Source: Pacificispira sp002696645
GTDB taxonomy: Bacteria; Pseudomonadota; Alphaproteobacteria; UBA8366; Aestuariispiraceae
Assembly (NCBI RefSeq): GCF_048892425.1
Contig: NZ_JBLZHU010000009.1
Location: 62,001 to 126,000, forward strand
Reading direction: 5' to 3'
DNA: 64,000 nt
Translations under genes and position numbers: made by a program
The notes under the pieces: generated by a model
The model's database searches: none
The model's input: only the letters and a program-made list of their open reading frames with translations
Told to the model about the DNA's origin: nothing
In this document: positions 45,168-52,737 of the stretch, piece after piece
How the letters are laid out: each line of letters begins with the position of its first letter
Numbering within the stretch: the first letter of the stretch is position 1

Positions 45168-46388
45168 TCAGGCAGCGTCTTGTCGTTCCCAGATTGGATA
45201 GGGATCCGGTAGATTCTGATAGGCTTTGGGATCGAATGTATCTGTGTCGTCAACCAGGCAGGCATCTAAGGCGGTGCGGATTGCCGCTTCGTTCATGCTG
45301 CTGCCAATGAAGACCAGTTCCTGCCGTCTGTCACCCCAGACCGGGTCCCAGTTGCTGTCTAGGACTTGCTGCCATTCTGGATGATCTGGCCAATTGGATT
45401 TTGGGACGGCAGTCCACCAGATTCCCATTGGGAAAGATCGGGCAATAGCACCGGCCAAAGAGAATTCACCAACCCAGTCTGGGCGTGTCGCTAGCCAGAA
45501 ATGCCCTTTAGCGCGGATCAGGCCGGGCCAGGTCGCCTTGGTGAAGTCATTAAATTTGGCGGGATGGAAGGGACGGCGGGCGCGATAGACGAAGCTGCTG
45601 ATCCCATATTCCTCCGTTTCTGGCACATGGCCGTCATAGCCATAGAGTTCCTTGACCCAAAGGGGGTGGGATTGTGCTTTTTCTTCGCTGAACAGACCTG
45701 TATTCAGGATTTCCCCTAACGCAACCTTGCTGAAATCAGTCTCGATAATCCGTGCATCGGCATTCAGGGATTTCACAATTGTCAGCACAAGGTCGCGTTG
45801 TTCTGGCGTGACCTCTGATTTCTTGTTGATGACGATGACATCGGCAAATTCGATTTGGTCCACCAGCAGATCGACCAGTGTTCGATCATCGCTATCACCG
45901 GCGATTTCCCCTCTGTCACTTTGGAAGTCCTGGGACGAATAGTCTTTCAGCAGGTTTACGGCATCAACGACCGTTACCATGGTATCCAGTCGTGCAATGT
46001 CGGACAGGCTCAACCCATTCTCATCACGAAAGGAAAAAGTGCTGGCGACGGGCAGCGGCTCGGCAATTCCCGTCCCCTCAATCAATAGATAATCAAAGCG
46101 TCCTTCCTGGCTCAATCGTCTAACTTCAGCCAGAAGATCATCGCGCAGGGTGCAGCAGATGCAGCCATTGGTCATCTCCACCAGTTTTTCATCGGTGCGT
46201 GACAGGTTTGCCCCGCCTTCCCGGATCAGGCTGGCGTCGATGTTTACCTCGCTCATATCATTCACGATGACGGCCACCCGCTGTCCCTGGCGATTGTTCA
46301 GGACATGGTTCAGAAGCGTGGTTTTCCCCGCTCCAAGAAAGCCTGACAAAACAGTGACGGGCAGGCGGGCATCGATTTGTTCAGACAT
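45168..46388 (-). CDS. COG0523 (CobW/ZigA-like) metallochaperone GTPase
   Basis: 406 residues. Walker A GFLGAGKTTLL, the family's metal-binding CxCC in GCICCTLRDD, NKKSE for guanine recognition and a C-terminal CobW_C domain are present. Members insert or deliver zinc or other metals and many are induced by zinc starvation. An imperfect palindrome at 46405-46425 upstream resembles a Zur box, which supports a zinc-related member rather than cobalamin synthesis. No cobalamin genes are nearby. Confidence 0.88.
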   Translation of the reverse strand: MSEQIDARLPVTVLSGFLGAGKTTLLNHVLNNRQGQRVAVIVNDMSEVNIDASLIREGGANLSRTDEKLVEMTNGCICCTLRDDLLAEVRRLSQEGRFDYLLIEGTGIAEPLPVASTFSFRDENGLSLSDIARLDTMVTVVDAVNLLKDYSSQDFQSDRGEIAGDSDDRTLVDLLVDQIEFADVIVINKKSEVTPEQRDLVLTIVKSLNADARIIETDFSKVALGEILNTGLFSEEKAQSHPLWVKELYGYDGHVPETEEYGISSFVYRARRPFHPAKFNDFTKATWPGLIRAKGHFWLATRPDWVGEFSLAGAIARSFPMGIWWTAVPKSNWPDHPEWQQVLDSNWDPVWGDRRQELVFIGSSMNEAAIRTALDACLVDDTDTFDPKAYQNLPDPYPIWERQDAA

Positions 46389-46404
46389 TCGTACATCCTT
46401 GATG

Positions 46405-46425
46405 ATATGTTATAAAGTTACATAT
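46405..46425. promoter_or_regulatory. candidate Zur box
   Basis: ATATGT, nine bases, ACATAT is a palindrome 16 bp before the GTPase start. The left half ATGTTATA matches the Zur consensus half-site of Gram-negative bacteria; the right half (GTTACAT) is degenerate. Confidence 0.5.
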
Positions 46426-46589
46426 AAAAAACATCAGCTCTTAGAAATGTCAATGCCCAGCGTATTTGGTCCGCAAATGGGTGGTCTTATCGCCCCTGGC
46501 AAAAGAGACAAAACAGATAAACACTGGAAACCGGGGGGGCGGTGTGCCATGTAACGGCCCTGTTTCACCGTTGATCCGGAATTTTCGTT

Positions 46590-47255
46590 ATGACCGCGAA
46601 TGAACCTTTGGTGCTGGCCCTGCCGAAAGGGCGGATATTGGACGAGTTGCGCCCGGTGCTGGACGGTGTTGGCATTGTGCCGGAACCGGCCTTTGATGAT
46701 CCGTCGTCCCGGTTGCTGAAATTTGATACCAATGTGCCCAACCTGTCGATTATCCGGGTGCGCAGTTTCGATGTGGCGACCTTTGTCGCCTTTGGTGCGG
46801 CGCATCTGGGCATTGCTGGCAATGATGTGTTGATGGAATTCGACTATCCGGAGATCTATGCGCCGGTGGATTTGAATATCGGCTATTGTCGCATTGCCGT
46901 GGCAGAGCCGGCTGAGCTGGTTGCCGGCGATGATCCCAGCCGGTGGAGCCATATTCGTGTCGCCACAAAATACCCGAACATCACCCGCAAGCATTTCGCG
47001 CGCCGGGGTGTGCAGGCCGAATGTATCAAATTGAATGGGGCAATGGAATTGGCACCGGGCATGGGCCTGTGTCGCCGCATCGTTGATTTGGTCTCCTCTG
47101 GCCGGACCTTGAAGGAAAACGGGTTGGTAGAGGTTGAAACCGTGGCGGAGGTCACTTCGCGCCTGATCGTCAATCGGGCCGCCTTGAAAACCCGGTCGGA
47201 AGAAGTTGGCGGCTGGGTCAGTCGTTTTCAGGAGGTTGCACAACGTGCCGCATGA
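46590..47255 (+). CDS. hisG: ATP phosphoribosyltransferase, short form
   Basis: 221 residues, so it is the short HisG that lacks the C-terminal regulatory domain and needs the HisZ partner; hisZ is not in this window. First step of histidine synthesis. Motifs include LALPKGRILDELRPVL, GVGIVPEPAF and, near the end, TSRLIVNRAALK. It overlaps hisD by 11 bp. Confidence 0.95.
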   Translation: MTANEPLVLALPKGRILDELRPVLDGVGIVPEPAFDDPSSRLLKFDTNVPNLSIIRVRSFDVATFVAFGAAHLGIAGNDVLMEFDYPEIYAPVDLNIGYCRIAVAEPAELVAGDDPSRWSHIRVATKYPNITRKHFARRGVQAECIKLNGAMELAPGMGLCRRIVDLVSSGRTLKENGLVEVETVAEVTSRLIVNRAALKTRSEEVGGWVSRFQEVAQRAA

Positions 47256-48564
47256 TTATCCCGTATCTCGCCGGTTGCTTGCTGATGCGCCGGGATTTTA
47301 TGCTGCCTTCGATGACCTGCTGCACAGCAAGCGGGAGATGGATGAAGATGTGGATCGCACGGTCGCGGCTATCCTGGAGGATGTGCGCAGCCGGGGCGAT
47401 ACGGCGGTGGTGGATTATACCAACCGCTTTGACCGGGTGGCGATCACGGTTGATGATTTGCGCATTCCTCAATCCGCCCTGGATGCGGCAGCGGATGCGT
47501 GTGATCCGGAATTGATCAATGCGCTGGAACTGGCGGCACACCGGATTCGGTCTTTCCATGAAAAGACCCTGCCGGCCGGGTTAGATTATACGGACGAGAT
47601 CGGGGTGCGCCTTGGCGCGCGCTGGACGCCGGTTGCTGCGGCTGGCCTGTATGTGCCGGGGGGTACGGCGGCCTATCCCAGTTCCGTTCTGATGAATGCC
47701 CTGCCTGCTAAGGTCGCTGGGGTGAAGCGGCTGGTGATGGTTGTTCCAACCCCTGATAATGTAACCAATCCGCTGGTTCTGGCGGCGGCTAAGCTTGCTG
47801 GCGTGGATGAGGTCTATCGCATCGGTGGTGCTCAGGCCGTAGGGGCGCTGGCCTATGGGACAGAGACGATACAGCCGGTCTCTACCATCGTTGGGCCGGG
47901 CAATGCCTATGTCGCAGCGGCCAAGCGTCGCGTCTTCGGCACGGTGGGGATTGATATGATCGCGGGCCCGTCAGAAATCCTGGTGGTCGCCGATGCACAG
48001 AACGACCCTGATTGGATCGCTGTCGATCTGTTAAGCCAGGCCGAACATGACACATCCGCACAATCCATCCTGATCACGGACAGTGCCGATTTTGCCGATG
48101 CGGTCGAAGCCGCCGTGGCGCGGCGTCTGGAAACATTGCCCCGCAAGGCTATCGCCGGGGAAAGCTGGACCCAGCACGGCGCGATCATTGTTGTGCCGGA
48201 CCTGGGTGCTGCCGTGCCGCTGATCGATGCCATCGCGCCGGAGCATCTGGAACTGGCGGTCGCAGAGCCGGAAGCCCTGTGTGACAAGGTCAGCAATGCC
48301 GGTGCGATCTTCCTGGGTCGCTATACGCCAGAAGCCATTGGCGATTACATTGCAGGGCCTAATCATGTCCTGCCAACGGCCCGCAGCGCGCGGTTTTCCA
48401 GCGGCTTGGGTGTCGTCGATTTTATGAAGCGGACCTCCATCGTGAAATGCGATGCAGACAGCCTGACTCAGATCGGCCCGGCTGCGGTGCGTCTGGCAGA
48501 GGCGGAAGGGCTGGGTGCCCACGGACTTTCCGTGGCGCTGCGCCTGAATATGCCGTCTCGCTAA
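47245..48564 (+). CDS. hisD: histidinol dehydrogenase
   Basis: 439 residues from the GTG at 47245, chosen because AGGAGG ends 9 bp upstream; an open frame begins further 5' inside hisG. Last two steps of histidine synthesis. The signature GPGNAYVAAAKRRVFG, then GIDMIAGPSEIL, and the catalytic residues in the APEHLE region are present. It overlaps hisG by 11 bp, so translation is probably coupled. Confidence 0.96.
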   Translation: MPHDYPVSRRLLADAPGFYAAFDDLLHSKREMDEDVDRTVAAILEDVRSRGDTAVVDYTNRFDRVAITVDDLRIPQSALDAAADACDPELINALELAAHRIRSFHEKTLPAGLDYTDEIGVRLGARWTPVAAAGLYVPGGTAAYPSSVLMNALPAKVAGVKRLVMVVPTPDNVTNPLVLAAAKLAGVDEVYRIGGAQAVGALAYGTETIQPVSTIVGPGNAYVAAAKRRVFGTVGIDMIAGPSEILVVADAQNDPDWIAVDLLSQAEHDTSAQSILITDSADFADAVEAAVARRLETLPRKAIAGESWTQHGAIIVVPDLGAAVPLIDAIAPEHLELAVAEPEALCDKVSNAGAIFLGRYTPEAIGDYIAGPNHVLPTARSARFSSGLGVVDFMKRTSIVKCDADSLTQIGPAAVRLAEAEGLGAHGLSVALRLNMPSR

Positions 48565-48621
48565 GCGGTGGCGACTGCATTAAACTCCCGCCCGACAGCC
48601 TATTCAAAGGGAGTATCGACG

Positions 48622-49116
48622 ATGAGCGACACTAGTTTCAACGACGCGACCGATAAGATTGTTGCCCTGACGCTGGACGAGAAAAGCGTCGTGCGCCGTG
48701 CTGTTGAGGTGGAGCATGAGCGCAAGGTCGCGATGTATGACCTGTTGGACATGAACCGGTTCCGGCCCATTGGCGATTATGTCGGTCCCTATAAGGTGCG
48801 CCTGGCGATTGAGGATGGCAAACGGGTGCTGTTCCAGATCGATGACGAGGGTGATGCGCATCTGACTACGGTTTCGCTGCCGCTATCACCGTTTCGCAGC
48901 ATCGTCAGGGACTATTTCCAGATCTGCGAAAGCTATTATGACGCGATTAAGAAACATTCCCCCAGCCAGATCGAAACCATCGATATGGCGCGGCGCGGGT
49001 TACATAATGAGGGCGCGGAGGTTTTGGTCGATGCCCTGAAAGATAAAATTGAGATCGATAAAGCGACCTCTCGGCGGCTGTTTACGCTGGTCTGTGTCCT
49101 GCATATTCGCGGTTAA
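48622..49116 (+). CDS. UPF0262 family protein
   Basis: 164 residues from the ATG at 48622, with AAAGGGAG upstream. The stretches RAVEVEHERKVAMYDLLD, FRPIGDYVGPYKVRL and FRSIVRDYFQICESYYDAI identify UPF0262, a family restricted to Alphaproteobacteria and regularly found after hisD. Function is unknown; the protein is soluble and lacks catalytic motifs. Confidence 0.88.
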   Translation: MSDTSFNDATDKIVALTLDEKSVVRRAVEVEHERKVAMYDLLDMNRFRPIGDYVGPYKVRLAIEDGKRVLFQIDDEGDAHLTTVSLPLSPFRSIVRDYFQICESYYDAIKKHSPSQIETIDMARRGLHNEGAEVLVDALKDKIEIDKATSRRLFTLVCVLHIRG

Positions 49117-49162
49117 CGGATAAAAGGGGCGAGGCGAAACAGAGATCAGGGAAGGGGCGCGC

Positions 49163-49603
49163 ATGATATTCTCAGCCGACGACCTGCCTGATGCGGTGAT
49201 GTTCTGCTGCACAATGAATTCTATTCGCTCCCCCATGGCCGAAGGATTGTTGAAGAAAATGCATGGCACGAAAATCTATGTCGACAGCGTCGGCGCCCGC
49301 AGTGGGGAGCTGGACCCGATGATGGTCGAAGTCATGGCCGAAATTGGCGTTGATATGTCCAAGCACACCGCCAAGACCTTCGATCAATTGGAAGATACCT
49401 TCTTTGACGCGATCATTGCCCTGTCCCCGGAAGCCCAGCACCATGCGGTTGAATTGACCCGCACCATGGCCTGTGAGGTCGTGTTCTGGAACACATTCGA
49501 CCCGTCCATCATTGAAGGCAGTCGTGAACAGAGGCTTGACGCCTATCGCCAAGTGCGCGACCAGATCCATCAACGTCTCTTAAAAACTTTCCCGGTATCC
49601 TGA
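49163..49603 (+). CDS. low-molecular-weight protein tyrosine phosphatase-like protein
   Basis: 146 residues. The phosphate-binding CX5R loop is CTMNSIRSPMAEG and a late Asp (NTFDPS) could be the general acid. It resembles the LMW phosphatases and arsenate reductases of the alphaproteobacterial hisD-UPF0262 cluster. The substrate is unknown. It is followed directly by maf with 1 bp between the stop and the TTG start. Confidence 0.87.
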   Translation: MIFSADDLPDAVMFCCTMNSIRSPMAEGLLKKMHGTKIYVDSVGARSGELDPMMVEVMAEIGVDMSKHTAKTFDQLEDTFFDAIIALSPEAQHHAVELTRTMACEVVFWNTFDPSIIEGSREQRLDAYRQVRDQIHQRLLKTFPVS

Positions 49604-49604
49604 T

Positions 49605-50189
49605 TTGAACGCTAAACCAAAGTTGATCCTGGCTTCTGCCAGCCCCCGCCGTCTTGATTTACTGGCCCAGATCGGGATTGTGCCTGATGCTGTGCATCCG
49701 GCGGATATCGACGAATCTGCCCAGCGGGGAGAATTGCCGCGGCCCCATGCCGCCCGCCTGGCATTGGAGAAAGCGCAAGCGGTCGCTGCCGGTCTGGACG
49801 ACTCCGCCGCCATTCTGGCCGCCGATACGGTGGTGGCACTGGGGCGTCGAATCCTGCCAAAGGCAGAGGATGAAAAGACCGCGCGGGAGTGCCTGCAGCA
49901 ATTATCTGGTCGCCGTCATACGGTATATGGCGGTATCGTGCTGATCGCCCCGGATGGAACGGTCAAGACGCGGATGGTTGAAACTGCGGTTGTTTTCAAA
50001 CGTCTGCATAAGACAGAAATTGCCGCCTATCTGGCCTCTGGCGAATGGCAGGGCAAGGCAGGTGGCTATGCCATTCAGGGGCGCGCTGCTGCCTTTATAC
50101 GCCGGATTAACGGATCTTATTCCAATGTGGTCGGTCTTGGCCTGTTTGAGACCGCAGCGCTCTTAACATCTATCGGATTTGAGGATTAA
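49605..50189 (+). CDS. maf: Maf-like nucleotide pyrophosphatase
   Basis: 194 residues beginning at TTG 49605. The family opening LILASASPRRLDLLAQIG and the AADTVVALG and SGRRHTVYGG motifs are present. Maf proteins hydrolyse non-canonical or modified nucleoside triphosphates. Genes for the initiation factor IF-1 usually lie before maf in this cluster; here only a single base separates it from the phosphatase gene. Confidence 0.94.
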   Translation: MNAKPKLILASASPRRLDLLAQIGIVPDAVHPADIDESAQRGELPRPHAARLALEKAQAVAAGLDDSAAILAADTVVALGRRILPKAEDEKTARECLQQLSGRRHTVYGGIVLIAPDGTVKTRMVETAVVFKRLHKTEIAAYLASGEWQGKAGGYAIQGRAAAFIRRINGSYSNVVGLGLFETAALLTSIGFED

Positions 50190-50195
50190 CGACCT

Positions 50196-51581
50196 ATGAC
50201 GGGCGCAGCAGAAATATACATTGAAGGAAGCCCCGCAGAGCGCCGGGCCGGGCATCTGGATGCCAATGGCCTGGCCCTGGGGCTGGATATTGAGCGTGTG
50301 ACCCGTCCCCGTCTGATCGGCGCAATCTTCCTGGCGCGGGTGAAGGCTGTTGATAAGCGCCTGGGCGCGGCCTTCCTGGATCTGGGCGCGGCGGGGATTG
50401 GCCTGTTGTCCAAGGCAAAGGATATCACCGAGGGGGAGGCCGTCCTGGTCCAGATCACCCGCGATGCCCATGACGATAAGGGGCCAGCGGCCGTACGTCA
50501 GCCTGTTCTGTGGGGCCGCTATCTGGGCCTCCAACCGGGTCGCGGCGGCGGCCTGCAATGCGCCAGGGCCCTGGGTCAGGGGAAGCACCGGGCCGAGGCC
50601 CTGGCAGCCGCTGAGAGCGGGATAGCCGATCCCACGGACCTGATCCTGCGCGGGCCATCCTGGACCGTCAGCGGTGCGGAATTGAAGGCGGAGGCAGACC
50701 GATTGCGCGCAACCTGGGCGGACATTCAGGCCAGGGCAAAGACGGAGAAAGCGCCCGCCCTGTTGCTGCCCACAACCCCGTTTATTGAGACCATGCTGCG
50801 CGATGCGGGGCCTGAGGCACGGGTTGCCCTGGATGATCGGTTGGACTTCGCGACGGCGGAAAAGCTGTGTGCGGAATACTTCCCGGACTTGTCTGAGGGA
50901 TTGGCCTTCCACAATGACCCTGCGCCGATTTTCGATGCGTCGGGGCTCAGCGATATTCTTGAACAAGCGCTGGGGGCAGAGGTCACCTTGACCGGCGGGG
51001 GTCGCCTTACCATCGAACAGACCAGGGCCTTAACGTCAATCGATGTTGATATGGGCGCGGGAGAGGCGGGGGCCTCCACCAAGGATGAGGCGATCCACCG
51101 CCTGAACCGCCGTGCCTCAGAAGAAATCGCACGCCAGATTATCCTGCGCCGCCTCAGTGGTCTGATCGTGATCGATTTCGCGGGCCTGACCGGGCGTGGC
51201 AAGATGAAGACATTCCTGGATATCCTGCGCAGTCGGTTGAAGAATGCGGAGACGCACAGCGATGTTCTGGGAATATCACCCTCGGGCCTGGTAGAAATCA
51301 CCCGCCAGCGTATGGGACCCAGCCTGGCCGATCTATGTCTATCGCCGGTGGCCTATCCCCCAGCGGCCCCCGATGCACTGGCAGCCGATGCCTTGCGCCG
51401 GGCGTTGCGGTTGCAAGGGGCCGGAAAGCCGGTTGTTGCCCTGCCGGACTCAGCGGCTGCCGTGCTGAATGGCAATATGAAGGCGGCACGGGAAGCGTGT
51501 GAGAAGCGCCTCGGCCAGCCCTTGATCCTGAAACCCGGTGCCGCCAAATTGGATGTCAGATTGGAGCGTGATCCCGCATGA
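50196..51581 (+). CDS. rng: ribonuclease E/G family protein
   Basis: 461 residues. An N-terminal S1-like region (LIGAIFLARVKAVDKRLGAAF, AGIGLLSKAKDI) precedes the RNase E/G catalytic domain. Likely Mg-ligand aspartates are in LTSIDVDMGAG and LIVIDFAGL. It lacks the Zn-link cysteine pair and the degradosome scaffold of RNase E, which fits the short G-type. It is followed with a 4-bp overlap by yacG, as in many alphaproteobacteria. Confidence 0.88.
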   Translation: MTGAAEIYIEGSPAERRAGHLDANGLALGLDIERVTRPRLIGAIFLARVKAVDKRLGAAFLDLGAAGIGLLSKAKDITEGEAVLVQITRDAHDDKGPAAVRQPVLWGRYLGLQPGRGGGLQCARALGQGKHRAEALAAAESGIADPTDLILRGPSWTVSGAELKAEADRLRATWADIQARAKTEKAPALLLPTTPFIETMLRDAGPEARVALDDRLDFATAEKLCAEYFPDLSEGLAFHNDPAPIFDASGLSDILEQALGAEVTLTGGGRLTIEQTRALTSIDVDMGAGEAGASTKDEAIHRLNRRASEEIARQIILRRLSGLIVIDFAGLTGRGKMKTFLDILRSRLKNAETHSDVLGISPSGLVEITRQRMGPSLADLCLSPVAYPPAAPDALAADALRRALRLQGAGKPVVALPDSAAAVLNGNMKAAREACEKRLGQPLILKPGAAKLDVRLERDPA

Positions 51582-51796
51582 TGGACCCTGACAGACCCCG
51601 CATCGACAAGCATAACAAACAGAAATGCCCGATCTGTGGCAAACCCTCGGCCACCGATACCAAGCCGTTTTGTTCCGGGCGCTGTCAGGATGTGGACCTG
51701 CACCGCTGGCTGGGCGGCGTCTATCGCATCGAAACGGACGAGGGCCCCAATGACGCGGTCTCCGGCGAGGACCCGGATCGCACCGATCAGGACTGA
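51578..51796 (+). CDS. yacG: DNA gyrase inhibitor YacG
   Basis: 72 residues. A zinc site is formed by CPIC and FCSGRCQDVDLHRWL, with the family motif after the second pair. YacG binds GyrB and inhibits gyrase. The start overlaps the end of the RNase G gene by 4 bp and the acidic tail (NDAVSGEDPDRTDQD) is typical. Confidence 0.93.
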   Translation: MMDPDRPRIDKHNKQKCPICGKPSATDTKPFCSGRCQDVDLHRWLGGVYRIETDEGPNDAVSGEDPDRTDQD

Positions 51797-51922
51797 GAAT
51801 ATCAGGTGCTTAAGGGCGAGGACATTTTCACGCCTTTGCTCCAAACAAGGCTTGTCAGACCGGTGCAATTCTCATAGAACCCTCTGCATTCCGGTGGAAC
51901 AAGACCGACCCACCAAGCGCGT

Positions 51923-51998
51923 GCCCGGGTAGCTCAGTCGGTAGAGCAAGCGATTGAAAATCGCTGTGTCGGCAGTTCGATTCTGTCCCCGGGCACCA
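51923..51998 (+). tRNA. tRNA-Phe (GAA)
   Basis: 76 bases form a full cloverleaf: acceptor GCCCGGG paired with CCCGGGC, D-arm with AGCTCAGTCGGTAGAGC, anticodon loop TTGAAAA (GAA, phenylalanine) and T-arm GGCAGTTCGATTCTGTC. CCA is encoded. It closes the housekeeping cluster and lies directly before the repeat-rich accessory region. Confidence 0.96.
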
Positions 51999-52018
51999 TT
52001 TTTTTTAAAATGGTGCCC
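51991..52018 (+). terminator. hairpin overlapping the tRNA-Phe 3' end
   Basis: GGGCACCATTTT and AAAATGGTGCCC are exact 12-bp reverse complements with a TTTT loop, followed by TTTGTTT. The left arm includes the last bases of the tRNA, so the structure would compete with the acceptor stem until processing. Confidence 0.6.
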
Positions 52019-52080
52019 TTTGTTTAGATGATAGGTTCGAACGAAGTTTGAACCGGCGCACCATTTTTCACTGAATCATT

Positions 52081-52535
52081 GTCATACCTGGTCACGCCCG
52101 CGCAGGCGGGTATACAGGGCCACAGGCACAAAACTAAACCCGCCGCCCTGGATCCCGGATCAAGTCCGGGATGACATAGTATTAGCCAAATGCGCCCTCA
52201 CCCTGAGGGGCGCAGCGTCTCGAAGGGTGGCCTTCCTGTAACCACCCCACTTACAGCCCCTCCTTCGAGACGGCGCTAACGCGCCTCCTCAGGATGAGAA
52301 TGGACCCCTAAACCGTCGTCTCTCCCGCGCAGGCGGGAGTCCAGGGCTACAGGCACCAATCGCGCTTGTTGCTCTGGACCCCGGATCAGGGTCCGGGGTG
52401 ACGAAAAAGTGCACGCTTCTGCCTCTCTGGGTCCTCTGCGCCTTCTAAGCGTCCTTTGCGGTAAACCTTCAAGAGCGGCAAGGCTCACACCCTCGTCTCT
52501 CCCGCGTAGGCGGGAGTCCAGGGCGGCCAGCGCAT
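52081..52535. repeat. mosaic of dispersed palindromic repeats
   Basis: The 739-bp gap between tRNA-Phe and the effector gene is mostly repeats. Visible units: CCCGCGCAGGCGGG types near 52097, 52324 and 52501; ATCCCGGA/TCCGGGAT at 52152-52172; a pair of facing elements carrying CCCTGAGG and CTTCGAGAC motifs at about 52195-52300; and a 29-bp stretch at 52371-52399 identical to 8660-8688. The remaining 52540-52737 is AT-rich and probably carries the promoter of the next gene. Confidence 0.85.
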
Positions 52536-52737
52536 ACGAATATGATACCGCAATAAATCAAACATTTCAATAATTTATACATTAATTTATAATTTGTTCT
52601 TTTTATATATTGACAATTTTTAGTTTTTTGTAAAATAATATGCAACTTCTGTAACGCATGGTGTGACAGATGCCGTTTTGAAGAGAAGGGCAGGGGGTCT
52701 TTCTCATACTACAAATTGGAACAAAAGTGGGGTAAAT

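Noticed and set aside
46434..47243. 269-codon open frame on the minus strand
   Set aside because: It is the antisense of hisG and has no supporting motif.
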